Shown in pieces: positions 18,334 through 27,081 of a stretch of 64,000 nucleotides of DNA. The position numbers and the translations under genes were made by a program. How positions within the stretch are numbered: the stretch's first letter is position 1; every line of letters starts with the position of its first letter. The notes below the pieces were generated by a model. The model was not told the DNA's origin, searched no databases, and worked only from the letters and a program-made list of their open reading frames with translations. Origin of the DNA: JAVDCA01 sp035293985 (GTDB lineage Bacteria > Pseudomonadota > Alphaproteobacteria > Rhizobiales > Xanthobacteraceae); the NCBI GenBank assembly GCA_035293985.1, contig DATGLS010000032.1, positions 1 through 64,000 of the forward strand. Direction: 5' to 3'.

Positions 18334-19704
18334 TCAGAACCTGAAGTAGATGAAGCTCATCGGCGGGCCGCGCCCGACCTCGAGCACGCAGTAGGCCGCG
18401 AGCACGGCGGTCGCGACGGCGAACGCCGGATGCGGCCACTTGAACCGGTCCTTGATCTCGTGCGCGGATGGCACGAGCGCCGACACCAGGGCCGACACGA
18501 TGAACAACTGGACGCCGCGAAACGCGCCGCCGGTTCCGTTCATGCCGACCAGCGAGGCGAGGATCGAGGCGGCGGTGGCGAAATCGGCCGCACGAAACAG
18601 CACCCAGCCGGCGAGCACGAACAGCATCGTCACCAGCCAGCCGAACGCGGCGGGCATCGGGCGCTCGAGCATCTGCCAGAAGCGGCAGGCGACGAGGCCG
18701 ATGCCGTGCCAGACGCCCCAGGCGACGAACGTCCACCCGGCCCCGTGCCACAGGCCGCACAAGCCCATCGCGATCAGCGTCGCGGCGACGTAGCGCGCCG
18801 TCCCATGTCGGCTGCCGCCGAGCGGAATATAGAGATAGTCGCGGATGAAGCTCGACAGCGAGATGTGCCAGCGCCGCCAGAAATCGCGCAGATCGGTCGC
18901 CACATAGGGCCGGCGGAAATTCTCCGGCAGCAATAATCCAAACAGAAGCGCAATGCCGATCGCCATCTCGGTATAGGCCGAGAAGTCGAGAAAAAGCTGG
19001 AACGCGAAACCGAGCGCCGCATTCCACGCCGCCGTCAGGTGGAGCGGCTCGGTGGCGGCGCCGGCAAACAGCGGATTGACCACCTCGGCGAGGTTGTCGG
19101 CGAGCAGCACCTTCTTGGCGAACCCGAGCGTGAACAGCATCAGGCCGATCGCGACGCGTCGCCAAAGACCATCGCGCCGCGGGTCGAGCGCGAGCTGCGG
19201 CACGAGCTCGTTGTGGCGAACGATCGGGCCGGCGATCAGGTGGGGGAACAGGAGCACGAACAGCGCAAAGGGGCGGAACGGATAGATCGGCGCGTCGCCG
19301 CGCAGACGATCGACAACGTAGGAGATGAGCTGGAACGAGAAGAAGCTGATGCCGATCGGCAAGAGGAGGTTGGCGTGCGGCAGCGCGACGCCGATGAGCG
19401 CCTGCGCGGTGGAGATGAGAAAGTCGAGATACTTGAAGGTCGCGAGCGAGGCGAGATTGAGCGCGATCCCACCGTAGAGCCAGCCTCTATGCCCTGTGCG
19501 CTTGTGCGCATAGGAGAGCAGCCATGTCGCGGTGATCTGCCCGACCAGCAGCGGGACGAAGCGCCAATCCCACCAACCATAGAAGAACAGCGATACCGCG
19601 ATCAACACCGCATGCCGCGCGCGCTCCGACCCCGCCACCGCGTAGTAGGCCGCGACGGCGATCGGAAGAAAGATGAGAATGAAGCCCTGTGATTGGAACA
19701 GCAT
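18334..19704 (-). CDS. MBOAT family O-acyltransferase (AlgI-like)
   Basis: This 456-residue multi-pass membrane protein belongs to the family that moves acetyl groups across the membrane for polysaccharide O-acetylation. The start MLFQSQGFILIFLP is the classic AlgI-type start. It is preceded by GGAGGGG at good spacing, so a longer frame from 19845 was discarded. Landmarks are FKYLDFL, LPIGISFFSFQLISYVVD, LFPHLIAGPIVRH, DFSAYTEMAIGIALLFG and the active-site region GLCGLWHGAGWTFVAWGVWH. It sits between two 334-residue GNSH-motif proteins on the same strand, an arrangement like AlgI-AlgJ/X systems. Confidence 0.93.
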   Translation of the reverse strand: MLFQSQGFILIFLPIAVAAYYAVAGSERARHAVLIAVSLFFYGWWDWRFVPLLVGQITATWLLSYAHKRTGHRGWLYGGIALNLASLATFKYLDFLISTAQALIGVALPHANLLLPIGISFFSFQLISYVVDRLRGDAPIYPFRPFALFVLLFPHLIAGPIVRHNELVPQLALDPRRDGLWRRVAIGLMLFTLGFAKKVLLADNLAEVVNPLFAGAATEPLHLTAAWNAALGFAFQLFLDFSAYTEMAIGIALLFGLLLPENFRRPYVATDLRDFWRRWHISLSSFIRDYLYIPLGGSRHGTARYVAATLIAMGLCGLWHGAGWTFVAWGVWHGIGLVACRFWQMLERPMPAAFGWLVTMLFVLAGWVLFRAADFATAASILASLVGMNGTGGAFRGVQLFIVSALVSALVPSAHEIKDRFKWPHPAFAVATAVLAAYCVLEVGRGPPMSFIYFRF

Positions 19705-19831
19705 TCCGCCGGCCCCTCCGGACACGCGCTCAGCTATGGGCGAATTCGCGGCATCGATCAATGTCCGGATCGAGTTCCCCCGCGGCCGGTTTCCGCAAAG
19801 GCGCAAGTCACGCTCATGCCGCGCGAGTTCC

Positions 19832-20836
19832 TCACGGGGCCGCATTGATGGCGTCGGCGATCCGTGGCTCTATCGCGCGGGCGACGTTCTCGCGCATGTG
19901 ATGCAAGTCGAAGAAATTATCGCGCGGGCGACTGAGCGGCGAGTCGACCAGCAAGTCGAGAAAAGTGCTGCGTGGCCGGGCTGCGAGCGCGCCTGTGAGC
20001 CGAGCCTTGCAGGCTGCCAGTTCCGCCGCCTGATACGTTTCAGGACCGTGCAGCAGTCCGGAGTACACCGGCGGCATGACGACGACGACGGCAACCGGCG
20101 GCGAAAGGCTTGCCATCAGCGCCGCGAGCCGATCGATCGCCGGGAAGTCGGTGGAGATTTGCCGATCGGCCAACGGCACGTCGGGGTCACGTATGGCATC
20201 CGGCTCATTCGCGAAATCCCAGTAGGCCGGATAGGCGGCAACGCCGACCGGGTCGATCGGCTCGAGGTGTCCCGTCGCGAGCAGGATGCGGCGTCGCATT
20301 GGGCGGAACGAGCGAGTGTTGAGCATGTTGGCGAGATAACGCAGGCGGCTCGGACCGAACAGCCAATAGGGAAAGCGGTATTCCGGCGGCTGCAAGGTGT
20401 TGGGCAGCGCGGGATCGTGCGTGCACCACATGCGGTCGACGGCGACGACCAGCGCCTTGGCGTCGGGATGGCGGCGCAGGAAGTAGCGGATCAGCGCCAA
20501 CTGCTCGCGCGGGCCCGAGCCAAGGGTGGTGAGCTGGACGAAATGCAGACCGGTCGCGGGCGAGAGGCGCGCCGGATCGAGCAGGAGCCCATGCGAATTG
20601 CCGAAGATGCCGGCATCGAAGCGCGGGTCGCGGCCGCGTCCAACGGTACTGATCACGTCATTGTCGTCGACCACGCCCGGGCCGATCAGCGAGGGGAAGT
20701 AACCGGTGTCGTACGGGTCGATCAGGATGATGGCGGCGAGAGCGAAAGCGAGCAACGCGAAGAAGCACGCGAGGCATACGCCGACGAAGCGGCGCCAAGC
20801 GCGCACGTTCATCATGCCGGCTTGCACCGCTGTCAC
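19832..20836 (-). CDS. Membrane-anchored SGNH-like protein 2, paralog of 17327-18331
   Basis: This protein is 334 residues, exactly the length of its paralog. It has one N-terminal transmembrane helix (FVGVCLACFFALLAFALAAIILI), then DPYDTGYFPS, then DAGIFGNSHGLLLDPARLS. A C-terminal DNFFDLHHMRENVARAIEPRI matches NFDDLEHYRAGVARRLEADI of the paralog. The GTG start at 20836 has GAGGGTGG just upstream; an ATG pair at 20815/20812 is less well served. It follows the VOC gene by 11 bp and precedes the MBOAT gene by 127 bp. It probably acts in the periplasm on the same acylated substrate; catalytic competence is not established because GNSH replaces GDSH. Confidence 0.75.
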   Translation of the reverse strand: MTAVQAGMMNVRAWRRFVGVCLACFFALLAFALAAIILIDPYDTGYFPSLIGPGVVDDNDVISTVGRGRDPRFDAGIFGNSHGLLLDPARLSPATGLHFVQLTTLGSGPREQLALIRYFLRRHPDAKALVVAVDRMWCTHDPALPNTLQPPEYRFPYWLFGPSRLRYLANMLNTRSFRPMRRRILLATGHLEPIDPVGVAAYPAYWDFANEPDAIRDPDVPLADRQISTDFPAIDRLAALMASLSPPVAVVVVMPPVYSGLLHGPETYQAAELAACKARLTGALAARPRSTFLDLLVDSPLSRPRDNFFDLHHMRENVARAIEPRIADAINAAP

Positions 20837-20847
20837 TGCACCACCCT

Positions 20848-21246
20848 CTATGGCGATCGCCCGAGGAACGTCACTGCTTCGATGCGGTTGCCGTCCAGGT
20901 CGCGGATGAACGCCGCGTAGTAGCCCTCGCCATGATGCGGACGCAGGCCGGGGGAACCGTCGGAGGCACCGCCGGCCGAGAGCGCGGCGGCATGGAAAGC
21001 ATCGACCGCCGCCGTCGTAGGCGCGCGCAGGCAGACGTGGACGCCGTTGTTCTGCGCGCCGGCGTCCGCCGGCAGCACGAACATTTCCGGGCGATGATTG
21101 AGCCAGAATTCCGAGTAGCGCTTGCCGAACGCCACCGTGCTCGGCCGCACCTCGAGCTTGGTGAAGCCGATGCGCGCGAGCACCGCCTCATAGAAGGCGG
21201 TCGAACGCGCGAGGTCGCGTACCGCGATGGAGACGTGGTCGATCAT
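20848..21246 (-). CDS. VOC family (glyoxalase/bleomycin-resistance fold) protein
   Basis: This 132-residue single-module vicinal-oxygen-chelate protein begins MIDHVSIAVRDLARSTAFYEAVL, a standard VOC N-terminus. The metal-ligand positions are His4 and the Glu in DLDGNRIEAV near the end. The segment HVCLRAPTTAAVDAFHAAAL is the second beta-alpha unit. The substrate cannot be told from sequence. It is upstream of and probably cotranscribed with the GNSH protein 2 gene (11-bp gap). Confidence 0.85.
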   Translation of the reverse strand: MIDHVSIAVRDLARSTAFYEAVLARIGFTKLEVRPSTVAFGKRYSEFWLNHRPEMFVLPADAGAQNNGVHVCLRAPTTAAVDAFHAAALSAGGASDGSPGLRPHHGEGYYAAFIRDLDGNRIEAVTFLGRSP

Positions 21247-21268
21247 GCGTGCCCCCTCCCCGGCGCCG

Positions 21269-21409
21269 CGTAGCCCGCAGGGAGCGAAGCGGAATGCGGG
21301 GAAGCCTTCCCCGGATTACGGCGCACCGATCTCGGGCTTGCCCGAGATCGGCATATTTGATGTGCAGGTCGGGTAGACTCGACCTGCGCGCGCCTCCATC
21401 CGGGCTACC
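21269..21409. repeat. REP-like element R2 with two nested hairpins
   Basis: The outer ends GTAGCCCGCAGGGAGCGAAG and CTCCATCCGGGCTACC belong to the REP-like family. Inside are a perfect 11-bp stem CCGATCTCGGG/CCCGAGATCGG around CTTG (21326-21351) and an 8-bp stem GCAGGTCG/CGACCTGC (21364-21387). It lies between cimA and the VOC gene. Confidence 0.75.
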
Positions 21410-21414
21410 AACAC

Positions 21415-23037
21415 CTACCCCGGCGCGCCGGATTTCACCAGCTTGTAGACGATCGAATCCATCAGCGCCTGGAACGATGCGTCGATGATGTTGCGCGAGA
21501 CCCCGACCGTGGTCCAATGATCGCCGGTCTCGTCCTGGCTTTCGATCAGCACGCGGGTGATCGCCTCGGTGCCGCCGTCGAGGATGCGCACGCGATAGTC
21601 GATGAGGTCGAGGCCGTCGATGTATTTCTGGTACTTGCCAAGATCCTTGCGCAGCGCGAGATCGAGCGCGTTGACGGGGCCGTCGCCCTCGGCGGCCGAG
21701 ATCAGGTCGGTGCCGTCCACGCTCACCTTCACGACCGCGAGCGTGACGGTCACGCGATCGCCCCTGGCGCTGATGCGCTGCTCGACGTTGACGTCGAACC
21801 GCGTCACCTCGAAATAGTCCGGCACGCTGCCGAGGAAACGGCGGGCCAGGAGCTCGAACGAGGCCTGCGCGTTCTCGTAGGAATAGCCCTTCGCCTCGCG
21901 GCTCTTGACCTCGTCGAGCAGTCGTGCGACGCGCGGATCGTCCTTGGCGATGGTGATCCCGAGGCCTTCGAGCTCGGTGATGAGCCCGCTGCGATCGAGC
22001 TCGGCGAGCACGTTCGACTTGCCGGCCTGGTCGGAGACGAGGACGCGGCGGCGGTTGCCGACCGTCTCGGGTCTGACGTGGTCGTAGGAACCAGGGTCCT
22101 TCATCATCGCGGAGGCATGGATGCCCGCCTTGGTCGTGAAGGCGCTTTCGCCCACATAGGGCGCGTGACGGTTGGGCGCGCGGTTGAGCATCTCGTCGAG
22201 CCGGCGCGAGGCCTGCAGCAGGTTCTTCAGGCGATCGTCGGGGACGCCGACCTCGAAGCGGTCGGCGAAATCCGCCTTGAGCTTGAGCGTCGGGATCAGC
22301 GAGACGAGGTTGGCGTTGCCGCAGCGCTCGCCCAGGCCGTTGAGCGTGCCCTGGATCTGCCGCGCGCCGGCGCGCACCCCGGCAAGCGAATTCGCGACCG
22401 CCTGCTCGGTGTCATTGTGCGCATGGATGCCGACATGCGTGCCCGGGATCGCCTTGACGACGGCGCCGACGATCGCCTCGACCTCGTGCGGCAGCGTGCC
22501 GCCATTGGTGTCGCACAAGACCACCCAGCGGGCGCCCGCCTCGTAGGCCGCGCGCGCGCAGGCGAGCGCGTAGTCCGGATTGGCCTTGTAGCCGTCGAAG
22601 AAATGCTCGCAGTCGAGCAGCACCTCCCGGCCCTTGGCCTTGGCGGCCGCGACGCTGTCGCGGATCGAGGCGAGGTTTTCTTCCAGCGTCGTCTCGAGCG
22701 CGACCCGCACGTGATGGTCCCACGATTTGGCGACGAAGCAGATCGCGTCCGCCTTGGCGTCGAGCAGCGCGACGAGGCCCGGATCGTTCGAGGCCGAGCG
22801 GCCGGGTCGGCGCGTCATGCCGAATGCCGTGAAGGTCGCCGACTCGAGCTTGCGGTCCTCGGCGAAGAGCTCGCTGTCGGTTAGGTTCGCGCCCGGGTAG
22901 CCGCCCTCGACATAGTCGATGCCGAGGTCGTCGAGCATTTTCGTGATGGCGAGCTTGTCGCCGAGCGTGAAGTCGACGCCGTTCGTCTGCGCGCCGTCGC
23001 GCAGCGTGGTGTCGAAGAGATAAAGGCGCTCCTTCAT
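21415..23037 (-). CDS. cimA: (R)-citramalate synthase
   Basis: This 540-residue enzyme of the isopropylmalate/homocitrate synthase family condenses pyruvate and acetyl-CoA to citramalate, the threonine-independent entry into isoleucine synthesis. The N-terminal TIM barrel begins LYLFDTTLRDGAQTNGVDF and includes VEGGYPGANLTD, LLDCEHFFDGYKANP and GIHAHNDTEQAVANSLAGV with metal-binding His residues. The C-terminal LeuA-like regulatory domain starts near residue 400. GGYPGAN and overall length fit the citramalate synthase (TIGR00977) branch better than LeuA. ATG overlaps the cysS stop as ATGA, so translation is coupled. Confidence 0.92.
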   Translation of the reverse strand: MKERLYLFDTTLRDGAQTNGVDFTLGDKLAITKMLDDLGIDYVEGGYPGANLTDSELFAEDRKLESATFTAFGMTRRPGRSASNDPGLVALLDAKADAICFVAKSWDHHVRVALETTLEENLASIRDSVAAAKAKGREVLLDCEHFFDGYKANPDYALACARAAYEAGARWVVLCDTNGGTLPHEVEAIVGAVVKAIPGTHVGIHAHNDTEQAVANSLAGVRAGARQIQGTLNGLGERCGNANLVSLIPTLKLKADFADRFEVGVPDDRLKNLLQASRRLDEMLNRAPNRHAPYVGESAFTTKAGIHASAMMKDPGSYDHVRPETVGNRRRVLVSDQAGKSNVLAELDRSGLITELEGLGITIAKDDPRVARLLDEVKSREAKGYSYENAQASFELLARRFLGSVPDYFEVTRFDVNVEQRISARGDRVTVTLAVVKVSVDGTDLISAAEGDGPVNALDLALRKDLGKYQKYIDGLDLIDYRVRILDGGTEAITRVLIESQDETGDHWTTVGVSRNIIDASFQALMDSIVYKLVKSGAPG

Positions 23038-24401
23038 CGCTTCACCTTCCACGCCGTGGTGCCGTCCTTGCGGTCCTCGAGCTCGATGCCCAGAGCGGCG
23101 ATCTCGTCGCGGATGCGGTCGGCTTCCTTGAAGTCCCTGCCCTTGCGCGCGACGTTGCGTGCCGCGATCAGGCCTTCGACCTTCGCGTCGTCGATCGCAA
23201 GCGAGGCCGGCCGCCACGCGGCCCACTCCGCGGCGCCGTGCTGCAGCAGGCCCATCAGCTGTGCGCTCGCTTTGAGGCTCGCCTTGGCGCCGGCCGCGCC
23301 TTTGGCCGCCTCGCTGCGCAGCTCGTGAAAGGCCGCGAGCGCCTTCGGCGTGTTGAGGTCGTCGCAGAGCGCGTCGACCAGGTCGGTGCACAGCATGCCG
23401 GGCGCCACATCGGCCGTGAGCTGGTACCAGTGATCGAGCGTGCGCTTCGCCTCGCTCAAGCCTGTGTCGCCCCAGTTGAGCGGCTGACGGTAGTGCGTCT
23501 GCAGCATCGCGAGCCGGATCGCCTCGCCGGGCCACTCGGCAAGGACTTCGCGGATCGGCGAGATGTTGCCGAGGCTCTTCGACATCTTCTCGCCGTCGAG
23601 CTGAAGGAAGCCATTGTGCATCCAGTAGTTCGCCATCACGGGGGTGTGGAACGAGCAGCGCGACTGAGCGATCTCGTTCTCATGGTGGGGAAACACGAGA
23701 TCGATGCCGCCGCCATGGATGTCGAACGTCTCGCCGAGATGCTTCCACGACATGGCCGAGCACTCGATGTGCCAGCCCGGCCGCCCGGGCGCGCCGATCC
23801 CGGCGGGGGAACCCCAACTCGGCTCTCCCGGCCTCGACGGCTTCCACAGCACGAAATCGAGCGCGTCGCGCTTGTAGGGCGCGACCTCGATGCGGGCCCC
23901 CGCCAGCATCTCGTCGAGCGGCCGCCGCGCGAGCTTGCCGTAGTCCGCCATGGTCGCGACGGCGAACAGCACATGATCATCGGCCACGTAGGCATTGCCT
24001 GATGCGACCAGGCGCTCGATCAGCGCCTTCATCTCGGCGATATGCTCGGTCGCGCGCGGCTCGACGGTCGGGGGCAGGCAACCGAGCGCCGCCACGTCCT
24101 CCTTGAAGTTCCGGTAGGTCGTCTCGGTCAGCTCGCGGATCGAGATGCCGCGCTCGGCCGCGCGCTTGTTGATCTTGTCGTCGACGTCGGTGATGTTGCG
24201 CACGTATTTGACGTGGCTTGCGCCGTAGAGATGCCGCAGCAGGCGAAAGAGCGTGTCGAACACGATCACGGGCCGCGCATTGCCGATATGGGCGAAGTCG
24301 TAGACGGTCGGCCCGCAGACATACATGCGCACGTTGGCGGGATCGAGCGGGACGAAATCCCGCTTCTCGCGCGTGAGCGTATCGTAGAGCCGCAAATCCA
24401 T
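23034..24401 (-). CDS. cysS: Cysteine--tRNA ligase
   Basis: This 455-residue class I synthetase has a zinc-binding Cys and active-site region at VCGPTVYDFAHIGNARP (HIGH motif as HIGN, residues 38-41). The CysRS-specific IECSAMSWKHLGETFDIHGGG with zinc ligands follows, then FPHHENEIAQS and the KMSKS loop GEKMSKSLGN. The start ATG has GAGGTG upstream. It shares four bases with cimA downstream. It charges tRNA-Cys in the cytoplasm. Confidence 0.97.
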   Translation of the reverse strand: MDLRLYDTLTREKRDFVPLDPANVRMYVCGPTVYDFAHIGNARPVIVFDTLFRLLRHLYGASHVKYVRNITDVDDKINKRAAERGISIRELTETTYRNFKEDVAALGCLPPTVEPRATEHIAEMKALIERLVASGNAYVADDHVLFAVATMADYGKLARRPLDEMLAGARIEVAPYKRDALDFVLWKPSRPGEPSWGSPAGIGAPGRPGWHIECSAMSWKHLGETFDIHGGGIDLVFPHHENEIAQSRCSFHTPVMANYWMHNGFLQLDGEKMSKSLGNISPIREVLAEWPGEAIRLAMLQTHYRQPLNWGDTGLSEAKRTLDHWYQLTADVAPGMLCTDLVDALCDDLNTPKALAAFHELRSEAAKGAAGAKASLKASAQLMGLLQHGAAEWAAWRPASLAIDDAKVEGLIAARNVARKGRDFKEADRIRDEIAALGIELEDRKDGTTAWKVKR

Positions 24402-24747
24402 GTCTACACCTCGGTCCGCTGACCGGGCGTCTTGATGTCTCGACTGGAGAAAAGACGGCCGCAGCCAGCGTGGCGCGCTAGCGAATAATCCCCCGGCAGA
24501 TGCCGGCGATGCGGAAAAGGCCGTTCATGGCGCGGCACAATGGTGAAAGGCGATGCCGGCGTCAAGGGCTGCACGCACGTGCCAGGACTTCGGTCATTGT
24601 CCAAATCTTCGCCTTGGCGTTGCCACGGAATCATGCGACCAGCCCCCGCTCCCCACCCTCCGCGAGGCTTCGCCCTCACGGTTAACGTCACCTTAAACGT
24701 TTTGGTCGCATTCTCGCGATCGCGAGATCCAGCAAAGCGAGCGAGTC
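24402..24747. other. Intergenic region between cysS and the small secreted protein
   Basis: This 346-bp divergent gap must hold the promoters of both flanking genes. I see no RNA gene and no convincing small gene; a 95-codon minus-strand frame here has no recognisable features. The stretch near 24680-24705 is AT-richer and could contain the promoter of the rightward gene. Confidence 0.5.
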
Positions 24748-25053
24748 ATGCGCGCCATACCCGCGGTTCTTACCGTCGCGGCCCTCCTGGCCGCGTTGAC
24801 GCCGGCGCTGGCCGAAAAGCGCCTCTTCATCATCGCCAACAATCCGGACGGCTACGGCGTCGACCGCTGCCTTGCGAGCGGCGCCGCCTGCGGCAACGCC
24901 GCCGCGAACGCCTACTGCTCGTCGCACGAGTTCCACGCGGCGCTCTCGTTCCGCAAAATCGACCGCGACGACATCACCGGCGCGATCCCGACCAGCACCG
25001 GCTGCAGCGGCGCCCATTGCGACGAGTTCGTCGCCATCGAGTGCGGGCGGTAA
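24748..25053 (+). CDS. Small secreted cysteine-containing protein of unknown function
   Basis: This 101-residue protein has a clear signal peptide (MRAIPAVLTVAALLAALTPALA, cleavage before EKR). The mature part of ~79 residues has six cysteines (DRCLASGAACG, AYCSSHEF, TGCSGAHC, IECGR), suggesting a disulfide-bonded periplasmic or secreted fold. The segment DGYGVDRCLASG resembles conserved hypothetical proteins of Rhizobiales as far as I recall. It is a stand-alone gene; the function is unknown. Confidence 0.72.
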   Translation: MRAIPAVLTVAALLAALTPALAEKRLFIIANNPDGYGVDRCLASGAACGNAAANAYCSSHEFHAALSFRKIDRDDITGAIPTSTGCSGAHCDEFVAIECGR

Positions 25054-25075
25054 GCGGGCGGCGCTTCCGCCGTGA

Positions 25076-25353
25076 TTATCCCTCGACGTCGCCCAATCCG
25101 CGCGCCTGGCTGAACCGCCACAGGACCGCCGACGGGTCCGTGACGTTCGCGACCAGGCCCCAGCTCTCCTGCCGCGGCGCCTGCGTGCGTACGCCGTAGC
25201 GAGCCGGCAGGTCGAGGGCCTCGATGTGCTTCCACCAGCCGTCGACGTCGGCGACGAGCACGTGCATCACGAAATTGTCGGCGCATTCCCTGACGTAGTA
25301 GTCTTGCGGGATGAACGAGACCTGGATGAAGCCATCTGCGTCATGATCATACT
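25076..25353 (-). pseudogene. N-terminally truncated VOC/glyoxalase-like remnant
   Basis: In one minus-strand frame the sequence reads GFIQVSFIPQDYYVRECADN, then VMHVLVADVDGWWKHIEALD, then a conserved C-terminus PSAVLWRFSQ, which is the second half of a VOC-family module. No start codon lies in this frame near 25353. The upstream codons lose similarity, and ATG codons nearby are in another frame. About 40-50 N-terminal residues appear to be missing. The remnant ends 22 bp beyond the stop of the small secreted protein gene. Confidence 0.6.
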
Positions 25354-25474
25354 CTCCGCGGCCGCCCGCAGTATCCCTGCCATGGCGTCGCGGCCGATTG
25401 AGGACGGCCTTCCGCAAAGCGCTTGGCGCCGTTAGCCTGCCGGCCGCAAGACCGTCGCAACCGCGGGGAAACGC

Positions 25475-26422
25475 ATGTCCAAGGATAAAATCATCGGCTT
25501 CATCGGCCTCGGCATCATGGGCGGCCGCATGGCCACCAACATCCAGAAGGCCGGCTACAAGATGGTCGTGCACGACCTGCATCGGCAAGCGGCGAGCCAT
25601 CATCTCAACGCGGGCGCGGCCTGGGCGGACACGCCGCGCGCGGTCGCCGCCCAGTGCGACGTGATCTTCACGTCGCTGCCGGAGCCGCCCGACGTCGAAT
25701 CGGTCGCGCTCGGCACCGACGGCCTCCTCGCCGGCATCAAGCCCGGCGGCGTCTATTTCGATCTCTCCACCAACGCTCCCGCGATGGTGAAGAAGCTCAA
25801 TGCCGCCTTCGCGGATAAGGGCGCGCATATGTTCGACGCGCCGGTGAGCGGCGGCCCGGCGGGCGCGGCCTCAGGCAAGCTCGCGATCTGGGTCGGCGGC
25901 GACGAGAAGGTTTTTGCACAGCACAAGCACGTGCTCGACGATTTCGCCGACCGCGCCGCCTATATCGGACCGATCGGCAGTGCGACGGTGGCGAAGCTCG
26001 TGCACAACATGTCGGGCTACGCCATCGTCTGCGCGCTCGCCGAGACCTTCACGCTCGGCGTCAAGGCGGGCGTCGATCCGTTGGTGCTCTACGAGGCGGT
26101 GCGCCAGGGCGCGGTCGGCCGCCGTTTGACTTTCGAGGCGCTGATCGACCAGTTCCTGCCCGGCAAGTACGATCCGCCGGCCTTCGCGCTCAAGCTCGCC
26201 CACAAGGACGTCTCGCTCGCCAATGCGCTCGGCCGCGAGGTCGGCGTGCCGATGCGCATCTGCAATCTCACGCTCGCCGAGATGACCGAGGCCATGGGTC
26301 GCGGTTGGGCCGGCCGCGATAGCCGCGTGGCCATGCTGCTCGAGCAGGAGCGCGCCGGCGTCGAGATCGCGGTCGAGCCGGAGCGGCTGAAGAAGGCGCT
26401 GGCGGCCGCGAAGTCGGGCTGA
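25475..26422 (+). CDS. NAD(P)-dependent beta-hydroxyacid dehydrogenase (3-hydroxyisobutyrate dehydrogenase family)
   Basis: This 315-residue protein starts with a Rossmann nucleotide-binding motif GFIGLGIMGGRMATNI. It continues with VIFTSLPEPPDVE, the family signature FDAPVSGGPAGAASGKLAI containing the substrate loop, and the catalytic Lys in GSATVAKLVHNM. The C-terminal all-alpha domain includes FALKLAHKDVSLA. Members oxidise 3-hydroxyisobutyrate, tartronate semialdehyde or related acids; the substrate is not fixed by sequence here. A cupin gene follows after a REP-like element. Confidence 0.9.
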   Translation: MSKDKIIGFIGLGIMGGRMATNIQKAGYKMVVHDLHRQAASHHLNAGAAWADTPRAVAAQCDVIFTSLPEPPDVESVALGTDGLLAGIKPGGVYFDLSTNAPAMVKKLNAAFADKGAHMFDAPVSGGPAGAASGKLAIWVGGDEKVFAQHKHVLDDFADRAAYIGPIGSATVAKLVHNMSGYAIVCALAETFTLGVKAGVDPLVLYEAVRQGAVGRRLTFEALIDQFLPGKYDPPAFALKLAHKDVSLANALGREVGVPMRICNLTLAEMTEAMGRGWAGRDSRVAMLLEQERAGVEIAVEPERLKKALAAAKSG

Positions 26423-26425
26423 GCG

Positions 26426-26505
26426 GGTAGTCCGCATGGCGGCGCGAAGCGCTGTAATGCGGGGATGCCGACCGCCCATGACGCTTCGCTCCATGCGGGC
26501 TACGA
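26426..26505. repeat. REP-like palindromic element R3
   Basis: GTAGTCCGCATGGCGGCGCG on the left pairs imperfectly with CTTCGCTCCATGCGGGCTAC on the right. It fills the gap between the dehydrogenase and cupin genes. Confidence 0.75.
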
Positions 26506-26523
26506 TCCAGACGAGGTGGAACG

Positions 26524-26892
26524 ATGCGATCCGTGAATCTCGAGCAAGCCTTCGGTCCGCTGACGGAATTCTGGTCGCCGAAGGTCGTCGGCCGCGTGAA
26601 CGATCAGTACGTGAAGGTCGCGAAGATCAAGGGGCAGCTGGCCTGGCATAAGCACGACGGGGAGGACGAGCTTTTTCTCGTCATCAAGGGGCGGCTCGTC
26701 ATCCAGCTCGAGCAGGAGCAGGAGGTCGTGCTCGGCCCGGGCGAATTCTACGTGGTGCCAAAGGGCGTGCTGCACAATCCGGTCGCCGCGGAGGAGTGCT
26801 GGGTCGTGCTGGTCGAGACCGTGACCACCAAGCATACGGGCGACGTGGTGACCGAGCGGACCCGCAGCATCGAGGAGCAGCTCGCGCCGTAG
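26524..26892 (+). CDS. Cupin-domain protein
   Basis: This 122-residue single-domain cupin has motif 1 WHKHDGEDELFLVIKG, with metal-ligand His and Glu, and motif 2 LGPGEFYVVPKGVLHNP with the second His. The start ATG has GAGGTGG upstream. Similar small cupins are sugar isomerases, mannose-6-phosphate isomerase-like proteins or dioxygenase-fold proteins; the activity cannot be assigned. REP-like elements flank it on both sides. Confidence 0.87.
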   Translation: MRSVNLEQAFGPLTEFWSPKVVGRVNDQYVKVAKIKGQLAWHKHDGEDELFLVIKGRLVIQLEQEQEVVLGPGEFYVVPKGVLHNPVAAEECWVVLVETVTTKHTGDVVTERTRSIEEQLAP

Positions 26893-26902
26893 AGGCATGG
26901 CG

Positions 26903-26980
26903 GGTAGCCCGGATGAGAGCGCACCAGCGCGATATCGGGAAGCAGCATCCCGGATATCGCTTCGCTCATCCGGGCTACGA
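26903..26980. repeat. REP-like palindromic element R4
   Basis: GTAGCCCGGATGAGAGCG and its partner CGCTCATCCGGGCTACG form a near-perfect outer stem. It sits just after the cupin stop. Confidence 0.8.
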
Positions 26981-27023
26981 TGCTGGATTTGGCCCGCGGC
27001 GAGTTGCAACGGCTGGAGGGCAA

Positions 27024-27081
27024 GTAATGCGGGGACGCCGATCCCGCATTAGGGTGCTTCGCACCTCCATGCGGGCTACGA
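27024..27081. repeat. REP-like palindromic element R5
   Basis: GTAATGCGGGGACGCCGATC at the left and CTCCATGCGGGCTACG at the right form a shorter copy of the family. It abuts the stop of the ModA-like gene. Confidence 0.65.

Noticed and set aside
17327..19165. 612-codon continuous frame covering the GNSH protein 1 gene
   Set aside because: Its first ~275 codons are an out-of-frame reading of the MBOAT gene; protein-like sequence starts only after the MBOAT stop.
21517..22884. 455-codon frame antisense to cimA
   Set aside because: Mirror of a well-supported enzyme gene; no domain or start signal.
24404..24691. 95-codon minus-strand frame upstream of cysS
   Set aside because: No signal, domain or ribosome site; composition fits random GC-rich DNA.
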